This document shows positions 1-8,105 of a stretch of DNA of 64,000 bases, one piece after another. Under the pieces are notes generated by a model, which was not told the origin of the DNA, ran no database searches, and was given only the letters and a program-made list of their open reading frames with translations. The position numbers and the translations under genes were made by a program. Numbering within the stretch: position 1 is the first letter of the stretch; the number at the start of each line of letters is the position of its first letter. Source of the DNA: Streptomyces sp. CCM_MD2014 (lineage in GTDB: Bacteria; Actinomycetota; Actinomycetes; Streptomycetales; Streptomycetaceae); assembly GCF_000772045.1 (NCBI RefSeq), contig NZ_CP009754.1, positions 3,782,001 through 3,846,000 on the forward strand. Direction: 5' to 3'.

Positions 1-1
1 C

Positions 2-739
2 GGGGGCCGGTGGTACGTGACGGGCCGGGACCTCTCGGTCGCCGCAGACCGGACGTTCCGCCTCGACCGCATCGCCGGCGCGAGGGTGCTGCCGGGCACC
101 TTCGAACCGCCGCCCGGCCCGGACCCGGCGGAGCGGGTGCTGACGGCACTGGCCACCGCGCCCTACCGGCACGAGGTGACGGTACGGGTGCGGGGGACGG
201 CCGAGGAGGTCCGCGGCCTGCTGCCGGCGAGCGTGGCGACCGTCACCGCGGAGACGGGCGGGGGCGAGGCCCCGCCGGGGTCCGGGGGCGGTGGTTCCCC
301 CGGGTCCCGGGGGAATGACTCACCCGGGTGCGGGGGCGGTGATTCACCCGGGTCCCGGTACGGCGGCTCACCGGAGCCCGGAGCCGAGGCCTCCCCCGAG
401 CCCGGGGACGACGGCTCACCCGAGTCCGGGGGCGGTGGCTTCCCCGCATCCTGGGACGCCGACTGCCCCGAGCCCAAGCCCGATACCGGTGCCGCTCCCC
501 GGGCCGGGACCGAGACCGCTCCCGGGTCCGGCGGCGGCGCGGAGCCCTGGTGCCAGGTCGAGATTCGGGCCGAGCGGCTCGACTGGCTGCCAGGGCTGCT
601 CGCCTCGCTGGACCGCCCGTTCGTCGTGGAGCGGCCGGACGAGCTGCGCGCTCTCGTCGCGGACCTCGCGGACCGGCTCAGGGACGCGGCGCGGCACCGG
701 CCGGCCGGGGAAGGACCGCCCCGGTCGCGCCAGGCGTGA
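2..739 (+). CDS. WYL-domain transcriptional regulator, 3' part (5' end outside window)
   Basis: This is the C-terminal part of a YafY-type regulator. The reading frame is open from the first complete codon. The first residues (RWYVTGRDLSVAADRTFRLD) are the end of a WYL ligand-binding domain, in which a W-Y pair is followed by the R-T-F-R-x-D-R-I strand. The C-terminal WCX-like part (QVEIRAERLDWLPGLLASLD, then FVVERPDELRALVADLADRL) follows after a long low-complexity insert. The insert consists of eight 24-bp units (278–469), each coding an octapeptide such as GSGGGGSP or EPGDDGSP. The N-terminal HTH must lie to the left of the window. These proteins usually bind DNA through an N-terminal helix-turn-helix and sense a ligand or nucleic acid through the WYL domain; its target is unknown. 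Confidence 0.8.
   Translation, partial: GGRWYVTGRDLSVAADRTFRLDRIAGARVLPGTFEPPPGPDPAERVLTALATAPYRHEVTVRVRGTAEEVRGLLPASVATVTAETGGGEAPPGSGGGGSPGSRGNDSPGCGGGDSPGSRYGGSPEPGAEASPEPGDDGSPESGGGGFPASWDADCPEPKPDTGAAPRAGTETAPGSGGGAEPWCQVEIRAERLDWLPGLLASLDRPFVVERPDELRALVADLADRLRDAARHRPAGEGPPRSRQA
278..469 (+). repeat. 24-bp tandem repeat, eight degenerate in-frame units
   Basis: The units start at 278, 302, 326, 350, 374, 398, 422 and 446. Each codes eight residues ending in S/F/C-P: GSGGGGSP, GSRGNDSP, GCGGGDSP, GSRYGGSP, EPGAEASP, EPGDDGSP, ESGGGGFP, ASWDADCP. The period keeps the frame, so copy number can change without breaking the gene. It lies inside the WYL regulator, between the WYL end and the WCX-like segment. 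Confidence 0.85.
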
Positions 740-799
740 CGGAACCTCCCGCACGTCCCCCGCCCGACGGGAAGGTGCCCGCCGAGCGGGGGACGCCCC

Positions 800-1173
800 C
801 TAGATCCGCGTCCAGCGCTGGGCGGCCGTTCCCGGTCGGCAGTGTTGCGAGGACGTCTCGCCGCCGAAGCCCGGGGCGAGACAGCCGTGGTTGAAGACGC
901 TCTTCAGGGTGGATCCGGAGCCGGGGATCCACTCCGTGACGAACGCGGCTCGTTCGGCCAGGGACTCGGCCACGGCCCTCGGCCACGGCGGCGGCTCGTA
1001 CGGTCCGTGCCGCTCGGCGGTGGCGAGCAGCTCGACCGCGGTCGGCCGTCCCTCGTGGTCCTTGTCCAGGACGCGACGACGTCGGCGAGTTCGCCGTCCA
1101 GGTCCCTGAGGGGCTGGAGGTCGGGCTCGTCCGTCAGGATGCGGTTCAGCATGATGGGCTCGCCGGTCCCCGC
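800..1173 (-). pseudogene. Decayed C-terminal end of a Ser/Thr protein kinase
   Basis: Read on the minus strand, the frame from 1173 gives GTGEPIMLNRILTDEPDL and ELADVV. After a one-base shift near 1070 it continues LDKDHEGRPTAVELLA. This matches the last part of eukaryotic-like Ser/Thr kinases: the G-x-G-x-P...I-x-x-x-E-P-D-L segment and the subdomain XI R-P-T-A arginine. There is a stop codon at 1174–1176 just ahead of the match and no catalytic core upstream. What remains is therefore about 115 codons of a truncated, frameshifted kinase. After the kinase part, the frame runs to a stop at 800–802 with residues I do not recognise. Confidence 0.7.
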
Positions 1174-1174
1174 C

Positions 1175-1180
1175 TAGGCT
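1175..1180 (+). promoter_or_regulatory. -10-like hexamer TAGGCT for a leaderless merR transcript
   Basis: TAGGCT lies seven bases before the GTG at 1188, and no Shine-Dalgarno sequence is present. This spacing would put the transcript start at or next to the start codon, as in leaderless Streptomyces mRNAs. A clear -35 was not found. Confidence 0.4.
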
Positions 1181-1187
1181 GCGCACG

Positions 1188-1940
1188 GTGAAGAACGGCG
1201 AGCGGCGGCTGCGCACCGTCGATCTGGCCCGCGCCGTCGGGCTGTCGACGCAGCAGGTCCGCAACTACGAGGACGCCGGTGTGCTGCCCCCGGCAGCACG
1301 GACCGAGGCCGGCTACCGGATGTTCGGCGAGCGGCACCGGGACGCGCTGCTGACGTACCGGGCGCTGCAGCCCGGGTACGGCGCGGTGACGGCCACGCGG
1401 ATCATGCGGGCCGTGCACGACGGGGACGTGGCCGGGGCACTCGCGCTGGTGGACGCCGCGCATGCCGCGCTGCACGAGGAGCGGGACGCGCTGCGGACGG
1501 CGAGCGAGGCACTGGAGGCCCTGGCCGGCCGGGAGGCGTCCGCGCAACCGGCTCGTTCCGGCGACGGGCAGTACGGACGGCACGGGGCGCCCGAACCGCA
1601 CGGGCTGCGCATCGGTGAGGTGGCCGCGCTGATCGGTGTACGGACGTCGGCGCTGCGGGTGTGGGAGGCGGCGGGGCTGCTCGTGCCCGGACGGGAACGC
1701 GGCACCGGGTACCGCGTGTACGGGCCCGCCGACGTGCGGGACGCGCGCGTGGTGCGCACCCTGCGCCGCAGTCACCACCTCTTCGACCGGATCCGGCCCG
1801 TCCTCGACGACCTGCGGCGCGAGGGGAGCAGCGAGGCGCTGCGGGCGGCGATCGAGACCCGCGGGCACGCGCTCACCGCACGGACCCGGGCGATGCTGGC
1901 GGGCGCGGCCGCCCTCGACGCCTACCTGGAGCAGGGGTGA
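1188..1940 (+). CDS. MerR-family regulator with two HTH domains (TioE-like)
   Basis: The 250-residue protein contains two MerR winged-helix headers. The first is at residues about 7–50 (LRTVDLARAVGLSTQQVRNY then EDAGVLPP, ending G-Y-R-M-F). The second is at about 140–185 (LRIGEVAALIGVRTSALRVW then EAAGLLVP, ending G-Y-R-V-Y). A helical stretch joins them. Most MerR proteins have one such domain and dimerise; two in one chain resembles the TioE group. There is no cysteine-rich effector loop, so a metal sensor is unlikely. The GTG start is favoured because the homology begins immediately and a -10-like element sits seven bases upstream. Its target genes are not evident. Confidence 0.85.
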   Translation: MKNGERRLRTVDLARAVGLSTQQVRNYEDAGVLPPAARTEAGYRMFGERHRDALLTYRALQPGYGAVTATRIMRAVHDGDVAGALALVDAAHAALHEERDALRTASEALEALAGREASAQPARSGDGQYGRHGAPEPHGLRIGEVAALIGVRTSALRVWEAAGLLVPGRERGTGYRVYGPADVRDARVVRTLRRSHHLFDRIRPVLDDLRREGSSEALRAAIETRGHALTARTRAMLAGAAALDAYLEQG

Positions 1941-2109
1941 AGGCCGCACAGAGAAGGCACGGGGGAAGCGTGAAGGGGCCCCGCCCCGGGGCCGGATCGG
2001 CGTTCGAGAGGCCATCCGTTCCGTTGAACAGTGTCGACACACCCGGTGCGTGGTCGCGGAGACGGCATTCCCTTGGTCGGGTCTGTACATCTGCGAACGG
2101 AGACCCCTC

Positions 2110-3513
2110 GTGCGAATGACCGACATCCAGCGCTGCGAGATCCGTCCCGGGCGCCTCGTCGAGTGGACGCTCAGCCCCGGCACGCTCGACATCGCGGCGG
2201 CGTTGCCCGAGGACACGCGACCGCCCGCGTACATCCAGGAGTCGCACATCCGCACGGCACGGTCGGTGCGCGAGGACGGCCTGTTCGTGCCGACCTGGCT
2301 CGGCGCGGCCTTCGACCTCCCCGGCCCGGTCGACCTCGACGTGCTCCAGGAGGCGTTGCGCGCCTGGACCCTGCGGCACGAGACGCTGCGCAGCGGATTC
2401 CGGTGGAGCGGCGGGAGCGGTGACGCGATGCGCCGGTTCACGCTCGACGCGGACGCCGTGGCCCTGCACCGCGAGGACGTCGGCGACTTCCCCGACGCGG
2501 AGGTACTGGCCCGGCACCTCCAGGACCGCTTCGACCGGGTCGCCGACGCGCTGCGCTGGCCCAACCTCATCTACACGGCGGTCGTCCGCGACGACGGCGT
2601 CAGCGTCTACATGGCCTTCGACCACAGCAACGTCGACGCCTACTCCATCTACCGCATCCCCGCCGAGGTCGGCGAGCTGTACACCGCCGGTCTGGCGGGG
2701 CGGACCGTGCCGCAGCCCCGGGTCGGCTCCTACGTCGACTTCTGCGAGGCGGAGCGGGCGGACGCGGACCGGATCGACGGCGACCACGACATCGTCGCCC
2801 GCTGGCGGGAGTTCATCCGGCGCTGCGACGGGCGGCTGCCGTCCTTCCCCGTCGACCTGGGCCTCACGCCCGGCGGGGCGCTGCCCGAACAGCGGATGCT
2901 GCGCGAGCCGTTGGTGGACGCGGCCGACGCCGCCGCGTTCGAGGCGTACTGCCGTCCCTACGGCGGCAGCCTCGTCGGCGTGCTGGCCGCGACCGCGCTG
3001 ATCGTCCACGAGATCGGCGGCGAGCCCGTCTACCGCACCGTCGTGCCCTTCCACACCCGGTCGCGGTCCCAGTGGACGGAGTCCGTCGGCTGGTACGTGG
3101 GCGGCGCGCCGATCGAGGTCCCGGTGGACCGGGCCCGCGACTTCCCCGCCGCCCTGCGCACGGTCCGCGCCGAACTCCAGGCCAACCGGCGGATGTCCCG
3201 GATGCCGATCGACCGGGTGCTGCGCCTGCTCGGCACGGACTTCCGGCCGACCTCACCCGACCTGTACTCGATCGTGTCGTACGTCGACGCCCGCGGCGTC
3301 CCCGGCGCCGACAGCTGGCCGGACCGGACGGCGTACGCGCTGCTCCGGGTCTCCTACGGCGACCAGGTGTGCGCCTGGGTCACCCGGCTCCCGGAGGGCC
3401 TGTGGTTCGCCAGCCGCTACCCGGACACCGACGTCGCCCACAAGAACCTGCGGCTGTACGTCGAGCGGCTGCGGGACGTCGTCACCTCGGTCGGTCAGAA
3501 GCCCACCGACTGA
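2110..3513 (+). CDS. Free-standing condensation-domain protein
   Basis: This 467-residue protein has the length of one NRPS condensation domain and no adenylation or carrier domain attached. The active-site H-H-x-x-x-D-G motif appears as F-D-H-S-N-V-D-A, keeping the catalytic second His and the Asp. Downstream, the V-G-W-Y-V-G-G and R-T-V-V-P-F segments fit the latch region of the fold. Such proteins join an acyl or aminoacyl group to an amine or alcohol, often in trans. The GTG at 2110 is preferred because GGAG (2099–2102) sits seven bases upstream; an ATG at 2116 is the alternative. Its last 19 bases overlap the 3' end of the convergent ccsB. No carrier protein or other biosynthetic gene is nearby, so its substrate cannot be guessed. 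Confidence 0.8.
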   Translation: MRMTDIQRCEIRPGRLVEWTLSPGTLDIAAALPEDTRPPAYIQESHIRTARSVREDGLFVPTWLGAAFDLPGPVDLDVLQEALRAWTLRHETLRSGFRWSGGSGDAMRRFTLDADAVALHREDVGDFPDAEVLARHLQDRFDRVADALRWPNLIYTAVVRDDGVSVYMAFDHSNVDAYSIYRIPAEVGELYTAGLAGRTVPQPRVGSYVDFCEAERADADRIDGDHDIVARWREFIRRCDGRLPSFPVDLGLTPGGALPEQRMLREPLVDAADAAAFEAYCRPYGGSLVGVLAATALIVHEIGGEPVYRTVVPFHTRSRSQWTESVGWYVGGAPIEVPVDRARDFPAALRTVRAELQANRRMSRMPIDRVLRLLGTDFRPTSPDLYSIVSYVDARGVPGADSWPDRTAYALLRVSYGDQVCAWVTRLPEGLWFASRYPDTDVAHKNLRLYVERLRDVVTSVGQKPTD

Positions 3514-4619
3514 AGGGCACCGAGACCGACGTCGGCGTAGGAGTGCTTGCCGGAGACGAAGATGTTGACGCCGTAGTAGTTGAAGATCCAGCAGGCGAAG
3601 GCGACCAGGGCCAGGTAGGCGGCCTTGCGGCCCTTCCAGCCGGCGGTGGCGCGGGCGTGCAGGTAGCAGGCGTAGGCGACCCAGGTGATGAAGGACCAGG
3701 TCTCCTTGGGGTCCCAGCCCCAGTACCGGCCCCAGGCGTCGCCCGCCCAGATGGCGCCCGCGATGATCGTGAACGTCCACAGCGGGAAGACGGCGGCGTT
3801 GACGCGGTAGGCGAACTTGTCGAGGGAGGCGGCGGCGGGCAGCCGGTCCAGGACGGAGCTGGCGAAGCGGCCGGGGGTGCCGCCGGAGGCCAGCTTGCTC
3901 TCGAAGTTGTCCTTGAAGAGGTACAGGATCGTGCCGACCGCGCCGACGTAGAAGACCGCGCCGCAGAGGATGGCGGTCGAGACGTGGATGTAGAGCCAGT
4001 ACGAGTGGAGGGCGGGGACCAGCTGGTCGCTCGCCGTGTACAGGACCGTGACGGCGAGGCCGAGGTCGAGCAGGACCGTGGTGGCCAGCGGCAGGCCGAG
4101 CCAGCGGACGTTCTTCTTCAGCAGGAGCAGCACGAGGTACACGCCGACGGCGACCGTCGTGAAGGTGATGTTGAACTCGTACATGTTGCCCCACGGCGCC
4201 CGCTTCACGGACAGCGCGCGGGTGAGGACGCCGCCGGCCTCGATGGCGAAGGCGAGCACGGTGAGCGAGACGGCGATCCGCCCGTAGAGGTCGCCCTTCT
4301 CGGTGCCGCCGTGCGCGCCCGGCCCGTCGGGCACGTCGCGGGTGCCGGAGGCGGCGCGTACGACGACCTCGGGGCGCTCCAGTACGGCGGTGCCGCCGGC
4401 CTTCTTCACGGTCACGGCCGGGCCGGTCTTGGCGGCGCCCGCCTTGGCCTGGCTCGTGGCGGTGAGCGCGGCGGCGGTGCGGCCGACCTTGCTGCGGCTA
4501 CCGAAGAGCCACTCGGCGATGTGCGCGAAGAAGGCCAGGGTGTAGACGGCCATCGCGGAGTAGATCAGCGTGTTGCTGACGTTCGCGAGATGCTCGTTGG
4601 TTGCGGCGGCGAGAGTCAC
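3495..4619 (-). CDS. ccsB: Cytochrome c biogenesis protein CcsB (ResC)
   Basis: CcsB is the integral-membrane heme handler of System II cytochrome c maturation. With ResB it carries heme across the membrane and attaches it to CXXCH apocytochromes. The 374-residue chain has many hydrophobic helices. Near residues 290–310 it carries the tryptophan-rich WWD signature (W-G-R-Y-W-G-W-D-P-K-E), the outer heme-binding loop. Histidines in neighbouring helices (for example L-H-S-Y-W) fit heme ligands. The GTG start has AAGGAG nine bases upstream. It is the last gene of resA–ccdA–resB–ccsB and is separated from resB by about 190 bp. Its 3' end overlaps the convergent condensation gene. Confidence 0.93.
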   Translation of the reverse strand: MTLAAATNEHLANVSNTLIYSAMAVYTLAFFAHIAEWLFGSRSKVGRTAAALTATSQAKAGAAKTGPAVTVKKAGGTAVLERPEVVVRAASGTRDVPDGPGAHGGTEKGDLYGRIAVSLTVLAFAIEAGGVLTRALSVKRAPWGNMYEFNITFTTVAVGVYLVLLLLKKNVRWLGLPLATTVLLDLGLAVTVLYTASDQLVPALHSYWLYIHVSTAILCGAVFYVGAVGTILYLFKDNFESKLASGGTPGRFASSVLDRLPAAASLDKFAYRVNAAVFPLWTFTIIAGAIWAGDAWGRYWGWDPKETWSFITWVAYACYLHARATAGWKGRKAAYLALVAFACWIFNYYGVNIFVSGKHSYADVGLGALQSVGF

Positions 4620-4807
4620 TTCTCAGCACTCCTTCGGGTGAACGTCCCGGCACCAGGTGGTCGGGCGGTGGAGTCTGCAGCAGGATGGCGTGCGTGTTAC
4701 CGGGCTGGTTTCAACCCGGCCGGCGTTGATCGTGGAAGACCTTGAGGGCCGCTGGCCCGCTGGGCGGCGAGAGCCGGGAATCTCCCTTGTTCCGCGGGGG
4801 AGAGGAT

Positions 4808-6559
4808 TCAATTCTTCTCAGCCCCTTCAGACGCGGAGTCGGAGCCGGACGCATCGTCCGGCTCCGGGGCTGTCCCGGGGCCGGACGCGCCGGGTGCCTG
4901 GTCGTACAGGACCCCGGCGAGGTCGCCGAGCTCCTCGGGGACCTTCGCGGACTCGCTGCGGCCGAGGCCGGCCATCTCCACGACGGTCACGCCGTCGGCA
5001 CCGCGCACCGCCCGCACCCAGACGCGGCGGCGCTGGATGAACAGCGAGCCGGCCAGGCCCAAGATGGCGACGATCGCGCCGCCGAGCGCCCAGCCGCTGC
5101 CGGGCTGCTGCGTGACCTGGAAGCCGGCCCACTCCTGGACGCCGTCGAAGGTGACCGAGCCGGCGCCGTTCGGGAGGGTCATGGTCTCGCCGACCTTGAG
5201 CTGCTTCTTGAACAGCTCGCCGTCGGAGTCCTTGAACTCCTTCAGGTTGGTCTTGTCGAGCTGGTAGATGCTCTGCGGGATGCCCGCGTCCACGCCGAGG
5301 TCGCCGTGGTAGGCGGAGAGGGCGAGCATCGGGTTGATCAGCGCCGGGAAGGTGGAGCGCATGCCGCTGCCCTCGCCGCCGTAGGTCGGCAGGAAGAAGG
5401 CGTTGAAGCCGAGCTGTTCCTTCTCGCCCTTGGCGTTGCGGTAGCCGTCCATGACCTTGACGGCGCCGGAGGAGGTGACGTTGCCGTCCAGCGGCAGCAG
5501 GGCCACCGCCTGCTTGTCCATCACCACGTCGCCCTTGGCGTCCTTGACGGTGAGGATGGGCGCGTAGCCGTGGCTGACGAGGTACACCTTGGAGCCGTCG
5601 ATGTTCAGCGGCTTGTTGACCTCGATGGTCTTCGGCTTCTCGGCGCCGTCGGCACCCTCGCTGTAGGTGACCTTGGCCTCGTAGACGCGCGGGGTTCCGC
5701 GGTTGGGGCCGGTCGCCTCGTAGGTGCCGTGGAAGTCCTTCAGGGTGAAGCTGAAGGGGGCCAGGTCGTGGTCCGGGTCGAAGAGGTTGCCGGACTTGAA
5801 GTCGTCGTACTGGGTGAGGGTGTTGGCGAAGCCGTCGCCCTCCAGGATCAGCTTGTTGCCCTCGTACTTGAACAGCTGGCCCCACGCGAAGGCGACCAGC
5901 AGCACGATCAGCGCGATGTGGAAGGCGAGGTTGCCGACCTCCCGCAGGTAGCCCTTCTCGGCGGCGACCGCGTCACCGGCGGCGTCCGCGCGGAAGCGGC
6001 GCTTCTTCAGCAGCTTCAGCGCGGCCTCGCGGACCTCCTCGGGCTCGGCCGCGGTGCGCCAGGTGGTGTAGGCGGGCAGCCGGTCCAGGCGGCGGGGGGC
6101 GCGGGGCGGGCGGCCGCGGAGCTGGCCGACGAACTGCCAGGTGCGCGGGACGATGCACCCGATGAGGGAGACGAACAGCAGGATGTAGATCGCGGAGAAC
6201 CACACCGAGCTGTAGACGTGGAAGAGGCCGAGCTTGTCGTAGACCGGCGCCAGGATGTCGTGGTTCTGGCGGAACTCCTCGACCTTCACGGCGTCGATAC
6301 CGTCCTGCGGGATCAGCGACCCCGGGATGGCACCCAGCGACACCAGCAGGAGCAGGATCAGCGCGACGCGCATCGAGGTGAGCTGGCGCCAGAACCAGCG
6401 GGCCCAGCCGATCACGCCGAGCGAGGGGAGGTTCGGGGCCTCCTCGGCGGGGGCGGTGGAGAGCTGGGAGCCGGCGGCGCCGAGATCCTGGTCGCCGCCT
6501 TCGGCCTTCGGCTGCTTGCCGGGGTCGGTACCGGGGGTGGTTTTCGAAGTGGTGCTCAT
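4808..6559 (-). CDS. resB: Cytochrome c biogenesis protein ResB
   Basis: ResB is the partner of CcsB in the System II heme-transport and ligation complex. The 583-residue protein has a polar N-terminus, a first membrane helix at about residues 64–80, further helices before about residue 230, and a large extracytoplasmic domain. A last helix (G-W-A-L-G-G-A-I-V-A-I-L-G-L-A-G) at about 485–505 is followed by a basic cytoplasmic tail. It starts three bases after ccdA ends, so the two genes are almost certainly co-transcribed. The long charged N- and C-terminal tails are usual for actinobacterial ResB. Confidence 0.93.
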   Translation of the reverse strand: MSTTSKTTPGTDPGKQPKAEGGDQDLGAAGSQLSTAPAEEAPNLPSLGVIGWARWFWRQLTSMRVALILLLLVSLGAIPGSLIPQDGIDAVKVEEFRQNHDILAPVYDKLGLFHVYSSVWFSAIYILLFVSLIGCIVPRTWQFVGQLRGRPPRAPRRLDRLPAYTTWRTAAEPEEVREAALKLLKKRRFRADAAGDAVAAEKGYLREVGNLAFHIALIVLLVAFAWGQLFKYEGNKLILEGDGFANTLTQYDDFKSGNLFDPDHDLAPFSFTLKDFHGTYEATGPNRGTPRVYEAKVTYSEGADGAEKPKTIEVNKPLNIDGSKVYLVSHGYAPILTVKDAKGDVVMDKQAVALLPLDGNVTSSGAVKVMDGYRNAKGEKEQLGFNAFFLPTYGGEGSGMRSTFPALINPMLALSAYHGDLGVDAGIPQSIYQLDKTNLKEFKDSDGELFKKQLKVGETMTLPNGAGSVTFDGVQEWAGFQVTQQPGSGWALGGAIVAILGLAGSLFIQRRRVWVRAVRGADGVTVVEMAGLGRSESAKVPEELGDLAGVLYDQAPGASGPGTAPEPDDASGSDSASEGAEKN

Positions 6560-6562
6560 CGG

Positions 6563-7336
6563 TCAGATCCCCACAGTGAAGCCGTTGGACCAGGTCTGCA
6601 TGTCCTGCACGAGGGTGTCCCACACGCCGGTCAGCAGCAGGAGGCCGGTCGCGATCATCATGACGCCGCCGACGCGCATCACCCAGACATAGTGCCGCTT
6701 GACCCAGCCGAAGGCGCCGAGCGCCTTGCGGAAGGCGACCGCGGCGAGGACGAAGGGGACGCCGAGACCGAGGCAGTAGGCGACGGTCAGTACGGCGCCG
6801 CGGCCGGCGGTGCCCTGGTCGGCGGAGAGTGCCAGCACGGAGGCGAGGGTCGGGCCGATGCAGGGCGTCCAGCCGATGCCGAACAGGGCGCCGAGTATCG
6901 GGGCGCCGACCAGGCCGTTCACCGGCTTCTTGTGGAAGCGGAACTCGCGCTGGGTGAGCCAGGGCATCAGGCCCATGAAGAACACGCCCATGAGGATCAT
7001 GAACGCGCCCAGGATGTCGGTCAGCACGCTCCGGTTCTCCTGGAGCGTCTGGCCGAAGTAGCCGAACAGCGCGCCGCTGGAGACGAAGACCGCGGTGAAG
7101 CCGAGGACGAAGAGGGAGGCTCCGGCGACCATGCGGCCGCGCCGGGCCTCGCCGAGGTCGGTTCCGGTGACCCCGGTCACGTAGGAGAGGTAGCCGGGGA
7201 CGAGGGGCAGGACGCAGGGGGAGAAGAAGGAGACGAGACCGCCGAGCACGGCGATGGGGAGGGCCACCAGCAGGGCGCCGCTGAACACCGTGCTGTTGTA
7301 GCCCGCCGTCTCGGCGAGGGTGATCGCTGCGGACAC
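6563..7336 (-). CDS. ccdA: Thiol-disulfide transporter CcdA
   Basis: CcdA is a six-helix membrane protein that passes reducing equivalents from cytoplasmic thioredoxin to extracytoplasmic ResA. It carries the paired cysteine motifs of the DsbD/CcdA family: S-P-C-V-L-P-L-V-P at about residue 41, and T-P-C-I-G-P at about residue 158. The length of 257 residues is normal for the family. The chosen GTG start is one base beyond the resA stop codon and has GGAG upstream, indicating translational coupling. The order resA–ccdA–resB–ccsB is the standard actinobacterial arrangement. Confidence 0.93.
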   Translation of the reverse strand: MSAAITLAETAGYNSTVFSGALLVALPIAVLGGLVSFFSPCVLPLVPGYLSYVTGVTGTDLGEARRGRMVAGASLFVLGFTAVFVSSGALFGYFGQTLQENRSVLTDILGAFMILMGVFFMGLMPWLTQREFRFHKKPVNGLVGAPILGALFGIGWTPCIGPTLASVLALSADQGTAGRGAVLTVAYCLGLGVPFVLAAVAFRKALGAFGWVKRHYVWVMRVGGVMMIATGLLLLTGVWDTLVQDMQTWSNGFTVGI

Positions 7337-7337
7337 G

Positions 7338-8039
7338 TCACTTCTCCGGCTTGGCGGAGTCGGCGGACCCGTCGGACTCGTCGCCGAGGTACGGGTCGAG
7401 CATTTTGCGCAGCTTCTCCTCGCTGAGTGCCTGGAGGGTGCGCGCGGCGACCTTGCCCTCCCGGTCGATGATGAGCGTGGAGGGGACGGCCTGCGGGTTG
7501 AGGGTGCCCTTCTCGAAGCGGAGCAGGAGCTTGCCGCTCGGGTCGTAGAGGCTCGGGTAGGTGACCCCGTAGTCCTTCTCGAAGGCGCGGGCCGGGCCGG
7601 TGGAGGTGTCTCGGGTGTTGATGCCGACGAACTGGACGCCCTGGTCCTTGACGTCCTGGTAGACCTTCTCGAAGTTCTTGGCCTCGGCGCGACAGGGCGG
7701 GCACCAGGAGCCCCAGACGTTGAGGACGACGACCTTGCCCTCGTAGTCGGCGACGTCGAGCTGTCCCCCGTCGACGGTCTCGCCGGACAGCTCGGGGGCG
7801 TCGGCGCGCTCGCCCTCCTTCGCGGTCGCGATGCCGTCGGAGCCGGTGATGAAGCCCGTCTGGCCGCCGCCGCCCGAGGTGCCGCCGGAGCTGCACGCGG
7901 ACACGAGGAGCGCCGCGGCGGCTGCGCCGACGGCGAGGGCGGCCCGGCTGCGGACGCGGGCCCGGACACGGCCGGACGCGCGGCCGGCGGTGCGGTTCGT
8001 GCGGTTCGAGCGCAGGGGGGCGCGGCTGGCGGCACTCAT
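7338..8039 (-). CDS. resA: ResA-like thioredoxin lipoprotein
   Basis: This is a membrane-anchored thiol-disulfide oxidoreductase that reduces the CXXCH cysteines of apocytochrome c before heme attachment. It is a 233-residue TlpA/ResA-type thioredoxin fold. The N-terminus is basic, with a hydrophobic stretch and a lipobox (L-V-S-A-C, Cys49). The redox motif W-C-P-P-C is at Cys113 and Cys116, and the cis-proline segment (A-V-P-S-T) follows later. The ATG start leads directly into the long arginine-rich leader. It heads the ccs operon, and its stop is one base from the ccdA start. Confidence 0.92.
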   Translation of the reverse strand: MSAASRAPLRSNRTNRTAGRASGRVRARVRSRAALAVGAAAAALLVSACSSGGTSGGGGQTGFITGSDGIATAKEGERADAPELSGETVDGGQLDVADYEGKVVVLNVWGSWCPPCRAEAKNFEKVYQDVKDQGVQFVGINTRDTSTGPARAFEKDYGVTYPSLYDPSGKLLLRFEKGTLNPQAVPSTLIIDREGKVAARTLQALSEEKLRKMLDPYLGDESDGSADSAKPEK

Positions 8040-8105
8040 GTGAAAAGTTTCGCATGTCCGTTCCGGGGATCTTTCGCACCCCCCTCACGGGCGGAAACCC
8101 GCATC

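Noticed and set aside
1636..2109. Extension of the condensation gene back into the MerR gene
   Set aside because: It would overlap MerR and adds Arg/Cys-rich nonsense; a GGAG site fits the GTG at 2110.
4742..7426. A long plus-strand frame across resB and ccdA
   Set aside because: Shadow of the minus-strand membrane proteins, which have family motifs and coupled starts.
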